From Euborellia annulipes (taxonomy: Eukaryota > Arthropoda > Insecta > Dermaptera > Anisolabididae), in contig JAKCPI010014315.1 in assembly GCA_023213315.1 (NCBI GenBank), positions 1-64,000 on the forward strand: a DNA stretch of 64,000 nt, in the 5' to 3' direction. Position numbers and translations under genes: made by a program. Of the stretch, positions 21,623 to 32,253 are shown in pieces (within the stretch, counting starts at the first letter, position 1; each line of letters starts with the position of its first letter). The notes beneath the pieces were generated by a model. The model searched no databases. It was not told the DNA's origin and saw only the letters and a program-made list of their open reading frames with translations.

Positions 21623-22504
21623 TATATATGTAATATATAGAGGTAATATATAGAGGGAAAGAGAGAGAGAAAGTATTGGATTCATGTCAAAAATTCGATG
21701 TCGAGATTTTGATGGATATACACGTTTTAAGGACCCCTAAATCCAAAAAAGTGATTTTCGCGACATGGTCTGTCTATCTGTGTGTCTGGGAACAATATAT
21801 CTCAAGAACGAAAAGAGCTAGGAGATTGAAATTTTATATTTAAGTTAGGTACTCTCGTGAGAAGTGACACGAAGCTTTTGAACAAAATCGGCAAAAAAGT
21901 ACTAATGCTTTACTGATGTACTTTTTTTCGATTTTTTCAAAATTCGCTCCAACGATTTTGATTAAAATTCAAAAATCAATTATTTTTTAGATACTCTTTA
22001 AAATGCATATATTCTCATTTTGCCATTGAAATCTTCTGAAGACTACTTTACTCTTCTTGTACTTCATAGGAAAAATAGGAGAAAGTGGTTGGCATGGTAA
22101 CAAAAGATAAATAATTTCCTTGAAATCTAATATATTGGCGGAAACTAAATATATCTCGACACAAAAAATCTGGTGTTACAAGCACAGAATACAACTTTCG
22201 ATTACCGGGTACAGGTAAGAGAAAGTTGTGTGCTGTGAGACCAGTCACACCAGATTTTTCTTCAAAACTGCTTTACCGGTATATATAATCTAAATGTATT
22301 CAGTTTACAAAAAAGTATTATCAGTCTTGAAAAGGAAAAGGAGAGAAAAGTGAGTAATGGATAAAATAAAGACCTAATGGCGCTTGATCGTGAGAAAGAA
22401 AAATTCCTGGTATGTGGAGAATTCAAATGGAATTAAGAAATTGTATCAATCTTATAAATAGTGATATTATAGTGCCCAGTTAGCCTAAATAACATAAAAC
22501 TAAG

Positions 22505-22885
22505 ATTTTTTTTTTTTTTTATAACACACTTTTTTTCCCATTCACACTCATACACATATTCACGCAGTTTTTTTGGCAACTCAGGCAATATAAGACTTTG
22601 ACGATAACCGTTAATATTGAATATATTTATTTAGGGTCCAGGCATTCTTATTTAATTTTTTAACAAGACTGTGAGTGTTATTTATGACTAGTTAAGTCCG
22701 AATCAAGGTATTTTGAATACTATTATCTTATTCAAATATATAGAACTCGAAAAATATTTAACTATTCTTATTTAAGACATTTGGTATCCAAACGGCTTAA
22801 ATAAAATTATCAGTCTACCTGGGGGCCGAACCCACGACCCTTGGTTTAGAAGGCCAGCATGCTAACTCCTAGACCAAACCCTAGG
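22505..22885 (-). repeat. tRNA-derived SINE type 1 with type 2 SINE tail inserted
   Basis: Antisense poly-A tail at 22507, TTTGGCAACTCAGGC, then the body interrupted at about 22659-22766 by a copy of the type 2 SINE tail (GACTAGTTAAGTCCGAATC). The word TCTTATTTAA flanks the insert. The body then resumes to a tRNA-like head with GGCCGAACCCACGACCC. Confidence 0.75.
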
Positions 22886-22929
22886 GCAAAACTAAGAATA
22901 TGGTCAGTGTTGCTAACACCCATTGTTAG

Positions 22930-23074
22930 AAAGCTTCTAGATTCAATTAATTATGAAGAGGACGAGTTAAAAGCCTAAAAGTTTTATTTATTTTCTTGCT
23001 GTCGATATTTCGAGGCAGGTTGCTCTCTTCACCAGGAGTAAGTAGGATTATACAAAACATCAATAATATAGAGT
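22930..23074. repeat. Decayed hammerhead-bearing repeat
   Basis: On the minus strand CTGGTGAAGAG..CTCGAAATATC resembles a hammerhead core with one changed core base, and GCCTAAAAGTTTTATTTATT flanks it as in related copies. The stem I sides do not pair, so it is a relic. Confidence 0.4.
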
Positions 23075-23339
23075 CAAGGGCGGATCCAGTGTTTCTCGGG
23101 GGGAGGGGGGGGATATGGTGTGATTGGTGGCACAGCACACAATTTTTTCTTAATTTCGGTAATTTAAAGGCGCATTCTGTACTTTTTTGCCAGAATATAA
23201 ATACAAATCAAATTTTTAAGTATTAATTTTTAAAATTTTACATTAAAAATAAATTTTTTTTTGAAAAAAAAAGTATTTTTTCAAATCTCGGGGGGGGGGG
23301 TAATTACCTCCTTTACCCCCCCCCTTGTATCCGCCCTTG
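23075..23339. mobile_element. Short hAT-like MITE
   Basis: The ends CAAGGGCGGATCCAG and TTGTATCCGCCCTTG are inverted with two mismatches, and G/C runs lie inside as in the other copies. The flanking octamers do not match. The interior contains a decayed HINE stem-loop half (ATGGTGTGATTGGTGGCACA). Confidence 0.65.
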
Positions 23340-23663
23340 TACTCGTATCATGCCTAACCTCTAAATAAGCTGATAATATTTCGAAAAATTGATTGAATAG
23401 AATTTAAGCTAAAATGTTAATGTTTAAAATAGACATTTTTTTTTTTAATCAATAAAAAAATATAGCATAAACCCCTAATGGTGAGAAAGCAGCCCGAGGG
23501 CCAATGAATGCCCTTGGCTCAGATACGCACTCTAATTACATTTCAAGTGACTGATTGAGGACAGAAGAATGACAAATACAGCATTAAGAAAAATCAATTA
23601 TAAAAACAATCATGGATTTTTTTTTATAAATACATTTTGCTTTCTTAACTTTTTTAATCACCG

Positions 23664-23912
23664 GGAGCCCTCGGGACTTGGTGTAGGGGGTTAGGGTGCT
23701 AACTTCGTATACCAAAAGTCGCGGGTTCGGACCCCAGGCAGTCCGATAATTTTATTTAAGCCATTTGGATACCAAATGGAATGTTTGGATCCCCAATAGA
23801 TATATTAAACATACGAGTATAGTTTAAAGTCATAAATTGCCGAAAAGACTGTGTGTATGTGTGTGTAAATGAGAAAAAAGTGTGAGTGTTTTTTATTAAA
23901 AAAAAAATATAA
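23664..23912 (+). repeat. tRNA-derived SINE, type 1
   Basis: Sense copy. The head has GGACTTGGTGTAGG and GTCGCGGGTTCGGACCCCAG (B box), then CCATTTGGATACCAAATGG (a small hairpin), TTGCCGAAAAGACTGTG and an A-rich tail. One of the clearest copies. Confidence 0.88.
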
Positions 23913-24810
23913 TAAATAATCACCTGGAGAATTAAGAAAAAAAAATTAATTTTTAAAAACCTGAGCACTCAAAAAATTCATGGATTTTGAAGAAATAATT
24001 CATCATATTTTTAATAAAATTTTTTATTCAATTTTGAAGTTGTTTTTTCTTATGGATATTATTTTGAAAGTCATCCATAATTCGCTAATGTAACTCACAT
24101 GTCAGCTCTCTCTTATAACTTTTTTCTTTTTTTTCTATGTGTGATTTGACTAATAAATAATAAATTAATTAAAATAAGTTAATTTTGAAAATAAGATGAT
24201 GCAAAAAGTACTTTCAATTTCCTTCGAACCTATATATAGAGTTTCAAATGATTTATAAATCTTCAAATGGATGTAATCCTATTTTCGGGTGACTTATTAC
24301 TTTTATAGGTATAATATTTCAATTTTGAATTCAAATTCAATTCCCAATCAGGCTTAATGTTTAAATCAAGTGAATGCAATTTGATAATTAATGGGTGTCA
24401 TAAATATTTGTGAATTAGAACAAATAACCTATTAACCTATTAATTTTTTAAATATTATTAACCGGTTAAAGAATAAAAAATTTTAACCAGTTGAGAGTTT
24501 TAAAAATTAATCAGGTAAATGTTAAAGAATCATCCGAAATCAGTAATAAAATTTGTTTAATGCCCCAAGAAAGCAGAAAACAGTGATTTGGGCTGTACAC
24601 AATCTACCAAGTAAAAATCCCCCTAACAAATCCGCCTTTGATTAAATCTAAACTACAGAACATCAGAAAATAGGAATCTCTCTCTGTTTAATAAAAATCT
24701 AACTAAAATAATTGAATTTTAAAATATATTCAATAACCAATTTGTGAAGAAGAGCTAAGTTTTCATTTAAATATTTCATACACTTTTATTTGTTTTTGTT
24801 TTATATGTGG
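23913..24810. other. Unassigned AT-rich sequence
   Basis: About 900 bp with no gene, known repeat or RNA recognised. It has some local AACCTATTAA repetition near 24427. Confidence 0.4.
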
Positions 24811-25445
24811 AAAAATCTGGCGTGACTGATCGCACAGCACACAATTTTCTCTTTCCTTCGGTAATTGAAAGTTGTTTTCTGTGCTTTTCACACCAGATTT
24901 TTTGTGTCGACATATATTTAGTTTCTGACAGTAGGCACGCTACCAACTACTCCAAGCCCCGAGGGCTCACATGTAAAATTTAAAGCATAGAAAAACATTT
25001 ATATTTTGTTACCATAGCAACGATTTCTCCGAACAGTTACTAGAAAGGAAGTACAAGAGAATATACCGGTATGCTTCAAACAATTTTGAAGACAAAATGA
25101 GAATATACATTTTAAAGAGGATCTAAAGAATAATTGATTTTTTGAATTTTAATAGCGAATTTTGAGAAAATCGAAAAAACTGAAAAAGTACATCAGTAAA
25201 TAACTAGTACTTTTTGGCTGATTTGGTATAAAAGGTTATTTTCAAGCTTCAGAGGGTACTTAACTTAAATATAAAATTTCAACCTCGTAGCTCAATTCCT
25301 TCATGCTTTACACACAGACAGACGCACACAGAGACATACCATGTTGCGAAAGCCACTTTTTTGGACTGGACCTCAAACCTGTATTTTCATCAAAATTTTT
25401 TGACACGAATCCAATACTTTCTATATATTAAACAGAAGAGAAAGT
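24811..25445 (-). mobile_element. HINE-A copy with SINE remnant
   Basis: Antisense copy from AAAAATCTGGCGTGACTG to GAAGAGAAAGT. At 24939-24975 it holds only the 5' head of the type 1 SINE (GCACGCTACCAACTACTCC, AAGCCCCGAGGGC). This sits at the same internal point as the full SINE in the copies at 11847 and 63593. Confidence 0.8.
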
Positions 25446-25718
25446 AAAAACATCAAAAACGATAGGCCTACCGTTTAAAAGAGAAGTTAAGAAGGTTGCC
25501 TAAGCCAGGGATAATATTACAGAAGCAATATATTAGTAAGACAAATAAATTTTATAACTGATTGATACCTGAAATTGAATAGATTAGTGTAAGTGTATTT
25601 ATTCGATTAATATCCAAAAATTGATAGATCGGTATTTAAATGTTAATGAGGAAAGTCATGAAAGTAAAAACAAAACAAATAATGTAGGTCTACAAAAACT
25701 GAGAATAAATAATTTTTA

Positions 25719-26190
25719 GTATAAGGGTATTTTATGGCTGGTGGAATTTGTATCAGGAATGAAAGTTGGAGGAAAAATGCAGCCAGAATTTTTTCTTTAA
25801 AAATATATTTCAGCAGCTGACGATTCGTATGCTGTTGGTCTTCATATACATATATTTTGCATTGTATCCGGTATTAGAATTAATTTAGGATATAACATCA
25901 GGGAAAAAAGTTTTCAGTTCAAGATCAACTTTTTCCTTCTTCTATCACCAATACAATATATTTATTTATTTTTTTTGTGCCTAATGTGATAATTGACTCA
26001 GGGCAGTACAATTTCATCTAATCTAATCATTCTAATACCGGATACAATGCAAAATATATGTATATGAAGACCAACAGCAGCTCCGAGGATGGCTTTGACC
26101 AAAGCCGAAACGTCAGCTGCTGAAATATATTTTTAAAGAAAAAATTCTGGCTGCATTTTTCTTCCAACTTTCATTCCTGAAATAAATAAT
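25719..26190. repeat. Large palindrome, Penelope-like terminal pair
   Basis: The arms at about 25744-25890 and 26033-26180 are inverted copies of about 145 bp, sharing TGCAGCCAGAATTTTTTCTT and GCATTGTATCCGGTATTAG. Between them are about 140 bp of AT-rich loop. The right arm keeps an intact hammerhead-like core; the left arm has a deletion there. The same element recurs at 58207-59262, and a shorter version at 51131-51366. Confidence 0.8.
26076..26121 (+). ncRNA. Hammerhead-like ribozyme motif
   Basis: Stem I AGCAGCT pairs with AGCTGCT. The core is CCGAGGA (usually CTGANGA), an extra T, a perfect 6-bp stem II GGCTTT/AAAGCC with loop GACC, then GAAAC and GTC. The fold is hammerhead-like, but the changed U4 of the core would be expected to reduce or abolish cleavage. 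Confidence 0.45.
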
Positions 26191-26194
26191 CTTA

Positions 26195-27060
26195 AACGGT
26201 ATTTTTATTATAATGAAATTTGCATTTTAAACAAAATTTGATTCGTAGATGACGGAAATATATGAGAAAATGAATTCAAAATTTTAACGTTTTAGTCTCT
26301 GATTGACAAATCTTGCTGATTGTAATTAAACAGAGCTGATTTTTTTCCGTAGAGATAATATAAAAAAAATTATATAATAAACATGTTTTCTGAATAATAA
26401 TTAGGAAAAAAATTTTATGTATAAACCGGAGAAAATGTATAAAAGCATGCCTGTTTATGAAAGATAGCATCAAGCGTTTGGCTAAATAAGAGCCGCCGAC
26501 CCCCCATAAAGAGAAGTAGGATTAGAGATTAATCAGATGTTATAAGGGGAGCAAGTCCAGAATTAAGCAAAAAAGGTGAAGTTCCAAAGTTTCCAAAGTT
26601 ATAAATCATTTAAATCTTTTTTAATTGACATTTGGTTATATGGAGTCAAGATTTCGAAAACTATAAAGTGATTTGTGAAATCTTAACCATTTTATGGCGA
26701 TATGTATATTTATTAACAAGCTTTCAAGAAATTTCATTTGACCTTATAGGCTTTAATTTTTTAATAATAGAAGTTAGTAAAAAATAATAAGAATTAATGT
26801 AGAAATGGAACAAGACGAAGAAGTTTAATAATTAACAATTCTTTCTTCTTTAGAAATATTAAAAGAGGTGAAGTGGCCATGACTTTATCAAAAATATAGT
26901 ACATACTCTATGAATTACGAAAACATAAATCTTTATTTACATATATAAAAGAGAGTGAAATTATTATAGTGTTTGAGGGCAAAGGAGATTGCGTTGGTGG
27001 CATTGGCCAGAGAGAGCTGAAATTTTATTCTTTTCTTTTCTTATATCTTTTAATTCCGAA
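26195..27060. other. Unassigned AT-rich sequence
   Basis: No gene or repeat recognised. Open frames here are short and rich in Phe, Ile and Lys, as expected from AT-rich non-coding DNA. Confidence 0.4.
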
Positions 27061-27089
27061 TTATGTTTTTCTGGTACAATCTTTATAAA

Positions 27090-27610
27090 TAGGAACGTAC
27101 ATGAGCGGGGGGAAGAGGCGTCAGCTGCCCCCTTCGAAACTTGAAATTAAAATAAAAAACAAAAAATATAAATAAAAAAATCGGGAATGACTTCCCCAAA
27201 ACTTCTCCTATCTCGCCTTAATCCCGCGGTGAGGGGTGGGCGGGAAAGGGGTCTTCTGAATGGGTCTTTTACGACCGAAAGAAATAGAACAGGCCGGACC
27301 GAAGCATCGTTCTGACGCCTGTTGAAAATATAGAAGGAAGGGACAGACATGTAAAGAACAGAAGGAGTGTCAGTCCCAGCTAGGGTAGCACTTGGTGGCC
27401 ATCTTCGTACCCACAAGATGTGGGCCCCTGAGCAAACGTCAATGGAAACGTATAATACTTTAAACAAAAAGGTACAGGTATTTTATTCTGAAGATAGTTC
27501 AGCTATTTCAAATATTCGCCTGCCCAAAAAAATATTTATTCCTCCCCCCCCCCCCTCTAACATTAATTTTGCAAATAATCCCGAGGGGTGGGCGGGAAAG
27601 GGGTCTGATA
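27090..27610. promoter_or_regulatory. GC-richer stretch with 24-bp direct repeat
   Basis: GAGGGGTGGGCGGGAAAGGG plus GTCT occurs exactly at 27231-27254 and 27583-27606. The GTGGGCGGG part resembles Sp/KLF binding sites. The interval has more CpG than its surroundings. No coding exon recognised on either strand. It may be a promoter with a duplicated element, or a 328-bp insertion flanked by a target duplication. Confidence 0.35.
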
Positions 27611-28159
27611 TAACAATATACACACGTTTTATATAACGAAAGCTTTATTACAATCAAAAACTGAAAACCAACATTGACAGAAGAAATATAAGGTCCCCAA
27701 CCTAATATATTTTAGCCAATCTATATGTTAAATGTTTAATTTGGATTCAAAAATATCATAGGCCTATTAAATAAAATAAACCTACTAATATACTGTACAT
27801 AAGGGATCCATTGCATAAAGAAATTACGTAGTTTGTTTGATTGCCTGGAAGCTAGGCAAACTACAAATTACATTTAATTATTTCGATTTTTTTTAAACGA
27901 TATCTGTCAAAAGCCATCAATGTTAATTTTTCATAATTGAAAAATTGAAAATTGTACGTAGTAATTTTCCTCTTTTTCAGACCTAATTATTATTATAGAC
28001 CTATATTTTACACATGCATTAATAAGAATAATAAAATTATTTTTAAAATAAACATGAATATTATAATAATTATTCTCTTTTGATTATCTTTCCCCTCCCT
28101 CCCAACTATTGATGAAATTATAACTGGACCCACAATCAAAATTTTCGAAATGCGAGGTT

Positions 28160-28400
28160 AGAGGTATGGACAAATATCAATATTGAAACCTAAAAGGGTG
28201 TGAGTTCGAATCCCAAGCATGCCTGTGAATATTTATTTAAATCATTTCGATACCAAATGATATAAATAAATGTGCATGTATCACATATATCGAAATTAGA
28301 ATAATTGAGTATCGTTAAAGACTATATGCATTATTCCGAAACCCCTAAATGGCCGCAGAAGTCGAAGAGCTTAACAAAAATGATGCCGAAAAGGCTTAAA
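28160..28400 (+). repeat. Degenerate SINE
   Basis: TGAGTTCGAATCCCAAGC (B box-like), TCATTTCGATACCAAATGA (the small hairpin of the type 1 family) and ATGCCGAAAAGGCTTAAAAA at the tail show a decayed tRNA-derived SINE. Between 27610 and 28160 I see only AT-rich sequence. Confidence 0.55.
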
Positions 28401-28689
28401 AATAAAAGAAAAAAAAGGAAAGTTACCCCCTATTTCTCGGACTCCCCTTCCTCTCTTATTATTCTAAAAATTGAATTATGAAGTGAAAATTTTCTAAAAT
28501 TATTAAACTAATGAGACAAAAAACTAGATCTTTGTTTATGATTTGTTATTTTATTTTTTTGTTTGTATTTCCTTGAAATGGGATGGTTGGTAAATTATTT
28601 GCATTTAGAATTTTAAAATTTAACAGGCGTCAATGAATTTGCCCGCGGGTAACTAAATTTAAAAAAAAATGTAAACATGTGTTTTTAGT

Positions 28690-28870
28690 TCGGTCGTGTT
28701 GTTCGTTAACAATGATGCATAATGGCGTGGAGTGTAACCCACTTAGGCGCGTGACGTCACATCCAGAACGACCATATATGGTGGCACCGGGGAGGGGACG
28801 TTCGCTCTTTTTGCTCCTTCGCTGCTTTGGATTGCAGCAGATTTGCACCAAAAATGGGCTCTGGCTTTTA
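28690..28870. promoter_or_regulatory. CpG-richer island with CRE and CArG box
   Basis: A full CRE palindrome TGACGTCA (28752-28759) and a perfect CArG box CCATATATGG (28772-28781) lie 12 bp apart, with GGGGAGGGG just after. CRE-binding CREB/ATF and serum response factor pair on such sites in signal-responsive promoters. No exon was identified with confidence, so the target gene is unknown. Confidence 0.45.
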
Positions 28871-29078
28871 GAAAGTCAATTTATTTTTTGCCGACCCGTC
28901 CCGGAAAATGCATATGAAGACCAAATTTTAGTAAGGGAAAGTTTTATATGGCATATTTGGAAGTTTGTTTTGAGAAACAAAAATAGCATTTCGATGAATC
29001 ATTCGTTTCGTTCTTTCTTCATCTAAATATATAAAGTTCAATTAAAAATTATGCAAATAAGTAGTTTCTTCTATATAT

Positions 29079-29760
29079 AAAATCTGGTGTGACTGGCGAC
29101 AGCACAACTTTCTCTTACCTTCGGTAATCGAAAGTTGTGTACTGTGCTTGTCACACCAGATTTTTGTGTCGACATGTATTTAGTTCCCGGCAGTAGGGAA
29201 TATTTGAATTCAGATGTAAAATTTATAAGTATGGGAAAATATTTATATTTCGTAACCATGACAACCATTTCTCCTATCTTTCCTATGAAGCACAAGAGTA
29301 AAGTGTGCTTCAAACAATTTTGAGAGCAAAACGAGAATATACATTTGAAAGAGCATCTAAAAAATAATTGATTTTTGAATTTTAATCAAAATCGTTAGAG
29401 CGAATTTTGAGAAAATCGAAAAAAACTGAAAAAGTACATCAGTAAAGTACTAGTACTCTTTGGCCGATTTTGATTAAAAGCTTATTTTTCCGGTCCCGGG
29501 GGGTGTTTAACTTAAATATAAAATTTCAGCCTCATAGCTCAATTCCTTCATGCTTAAAAGTGAACACAGACACACCCACCCACCCACACACCCACCCACC
29601 CACCCACCCACAGACAGACCATGTCGCGAAAACCACTTTTTGGATTCAGGGGACCTCAAAACGTGAAGATCCATCAAAATCTCGACATCGAATTTTTGAC
29701 ATGAAACCAATACTTTCTCTCTCATATATATATTACATATATACATAGGTAAGAGAAAGT
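29079..29760 (-). mobile_element. Complete HINE-A copy
   Basis: Antisense, 682 bp, from AAAATCTGGTGTGACTGG to GGTAAGAGAAAGT. The internal GT-rich run is here a CCCA-rich run on the plus strand (29572-29611), showing that this segment is hypervariable between copies. Confidence 0.9.
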
Positions 29761-29964
29761 AAAAAATACTATTTATATATTAACAAGACAGAATGGATAT
29801 AAATTCATTCTCAAAATTAATTTCAAAGACGTTTCATCTTAAATACCATGGCTTATTCATTCAAATTAAGTAACATTATCATAAGTAATGACTTCACTTG
29901 ATTAAATTTTATAAGAGATCGCTTATTTAAAATCTGTTTTATATTACATTTATTTCCAAACATT

Positions 29965-30190
29965 TTTTATTAATATTATTAACTTTACAAATTAAACACT
30001 AGGTTATTTGTTTCAAAGGTTTTATTAATTAAAAATTAACACTTAATACGTATTTCGACAATTTCTTGTCATCATCAGAAGTGATTACATTCTAATACAA
30101 AACCTTTGAAACAAATAACCTAGTGTTTAATTTGTATATTTAATTTTAATTTACAAAATGTTTCAACTAGAACCAACGGTCGAAAGTTTA
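29965..30190. repeat. Penelope-like palindromic repeat
   Basis: The arms (29991-30024 and 30099-30131) are inverted copies of about 33 bp containing AAACACTAGGTTATTTG. The loop between them carries a hammerhead motif. A decayed relative is at 13330-13600. Confidence 0.72.
30040..30083 (-). ncRNA. Hammerhead ribozyme motif with conserved core
   Basis: On the minus strand: stem I CACTT/AAGTG, core CTGATGA, one extra T, stem II GACAA/TTGTC closed by a GAAA tetraloop, core GAAA, a loopless stem III ATAC/GTAT, and cleavage triplet ATT. All catalytic-core bases match the hammerhead consensus. The one-base insertion before stem II is shared with the other copies. Very short stem III with dimer action is known for hammerheads in Penelope-like elements. 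Confidence 0.62.
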
Positions 30191-30194
30191 AATC

Positions 30195-30530
30195 TTATTA
30201 TTAACTTTGCCCACCAACCATAGGTTGGGCAGGTAAAGTTAATGTAATCGTAAAAAAAAATCGAAATTTTTCTGAAGCTGCCAAAATGCGTTTTGAGGTC
30301 CCCTGAATCCATTTAAGTAGTTTTTGGAATGATGTCTCTGTGTGTGTGTGTGTCTGTGTGTATGTCTGTGGTAATTTTTTTCGTCAACGAAAACTCAAAA
30401 ACTATTCATTCAATTGTTTTGAAATTTTGCACACAAAAACTAGGGCTAAAGGTCAATAACTGAAAAGCTTTTGGTAAACATCAGACCATTAGGGGGCGCT
30501 CTAGAGGGGAGGGGGGGGCAATATTTTTTT
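30195..30530 (+). mobile_element. HINE-like element, divergent family
   Basis: It starts with a hairpin (30201-30242, TTAACTTTGCCC against GGGCAGGTAAAGTTAA). It then shares TTTTGAGGTCCCCTGAATCC and a GT-rich run with HINE-A, but continues with different sequence (AACTATTCATTCAATTGTTT). This suggests a module shared between families. The right end is not defined. 30530-31380 shows nothing recognisable. Confidence 0.55.
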
Positions 30531-31379
30531 CTTACATGGAGATTGCCACTTTTTCAAATTCTTGACCGAGGGGTCTGGGAAGGATCAAGCAATGCCCAAA
30601 AATTTTTGTCCAAAATGATTATGTTCTTTTAATTAATCCTGAAAAGTAATAGACTAGCAAACTCAATGAAAAAAGGCGTTCATAACGAATAAATTCTTTT
30701 GTAAGATCATAATCATTAAATTTATATTCCGATCAAAAAATGAGATAATGGTAACGCTTATTCATATATCATAGATGATTTGTTAAAGAGTTAATATAAG
30801 ACTCGTTAGTGAACTATCTGATGGTGGAGTAGGACATAAATTGACAAGAGATAAACCGGCTCCAACAGTATTTAATTGTAGAGTGCATTTTTGTTATAAT
30901 ATACGATTCAATCCAAATGTTTCACAAGATAATTAAAAATTTATAAAAATAATTTTTAGTTCTGTAACACGTTGATTGAAATCCATTCGGTTCACATTAA
31001 GTAGTGCAAAGGAATGTTCTTGAAGTTAAATTGTTTGACATGTAATACTAGTAGCAAATTTTTGAGACATTCAGCCAAACATTTATCCTCAATTACGCTC
31101 TGGATTGGAATATTGGATCCCACCATAATTACCCCCAGGCAAATCTACGAGAAGAGGGAGTTGTTGTGACATGTTGGGAAATAAAGAAGATTCCCTATTA
31201 TTGATGAATTCTTCGAAAAGAGTAGGCTAGACACCGGTGCTGAGGGAGTTCCTCCTCAAATTATGTCATCCTTCATGGTATAGAAGATATGGGATAAAAA
31301 GGAAGTGGGTGGAACCAGAAATAAAGATTAGTTCACTAGCTAGACACGAATTCAGGAGGAGGAGTTAGAGATAGGAAAT

Positions 31380-31513
31380 AATGTAAATTAACGGGGTGCC
31401 GGTAGATGACTATGGCCAGAGACCGGTTGGGTTTGAGGTGTGTGTCTTCGGACACGGAAGCACCTCAAACAGTGATCCTGGTAGGAATTCTAAATAATAA
31501 TAATAATAATATT
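31380..31513 (+). mobile_element. LINE 3' end with AAT-repeat tail
   Basis: A short GC-richer 3' region with a stem-loop (TTTGAGGTGTGTGTCTTCGG against CACGGAAGCACCTCAAA) is followed by GGTAGGAATTCTAAATAATAATAATAATAAT. Trinucleotide tails of this form are typical of several animal non-LTR families. No reverse transcriptase frame precedes it, so the copy is 5' truncated. A HINE end remnant lies at 31615-31630. Confidence 0.55.
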
Positions 31514-31639
31514 CAATTCAGGCATTTTAATTTCACAATTATTAGGCCTGTGGTGAAAATTTTCTTATATTATGTTCCATGTCTTAAGGACCTCAGAAAT
31601 ACAAGTCATTTTTACTTTCTCTTATCCTATATATTTATT

Positions 31640-32250
31640 TTTTAATAATATGAAATTCCTACCGGGATCCTCATTAATTTTTTCAAAATGTTTTCGTGCG
31701 TAGGCCTACACCTCAAACCCAAGTGGCCTCTGCTCTCTAGCCATCTACCGGCATCCCGTTACATCATTTCTTATCTTCAACTCCTCATCATATTTCTAGC
31801 TAATGAACTATTCCCATGTCCAGTTCCTCTTATCCAACCTCTTCTATGCAAGCGAGGATATCTTAGTTTATGGAAGGTCTAACCTCACAGCACTGGCGAA
31901 TAGCCTACCCCTTTCGATAAATGCATCCCTGAGAGGGAACCTTTTTTACGTTCCTTCAATAAAAATATCCTATAAGTGTGAATGTGAACATATGTAATTT
32001 TTTTTTTTATTTTGCTTAAATCTTTGTGACCACTAATAGGATAAGAAAGAAACTTGGGAAACTCTTATTCATACTCCATGTTCCACACGAAGGTAGTATA
32101 GAGTTTAACCTGAGAACCTAGAGAATTTAAGCAACTATATTTGCCTTTTTTTTGCTTATGCTGCAAACTTTACCTATCACTAATTGAAGATTTTTTTTTT
32201 TTTGTATTTAGATTTTTTCAGTGATCTGTAATTTCTCTTAAGATACGGAG
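31640..32250. other. Unassigned sequence
   Basis: About 600 bp, slightly richer in C than its surroundings, with a few open frames of about 64 codons. None resembles a family I know, and no splice sites frame them convincingly. Confidence 0.3.
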
Positions 32251-32253
32251 TAT

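Larger units (their letters stand above)
20011..22259 (+). mobile_element. HINE-A copy split by a nested hAT element
   Basis: The left end (20011-20035) and the rest (21623-22259) form one copy of about 654 bp once the insert and one duplication are removed. It follows the preceding HINE directly head to tail. It ends in a stem-loop closing at CCAGATTTTT. Confidence 0.88.

Noticed and set aside
27231..27606. LTR pair
   Set aside because: The direct repeats are only 24 bp, without TG..CA ends, primer-binding site or polypurine tract.
28630..29026. Opposed frames of 73 and 115 codons over the CRE/CArG island
   Set aside because: Length is explained by local GC richness. Neither has splice context or a recognisable domain, and they overlap on opposite strands.
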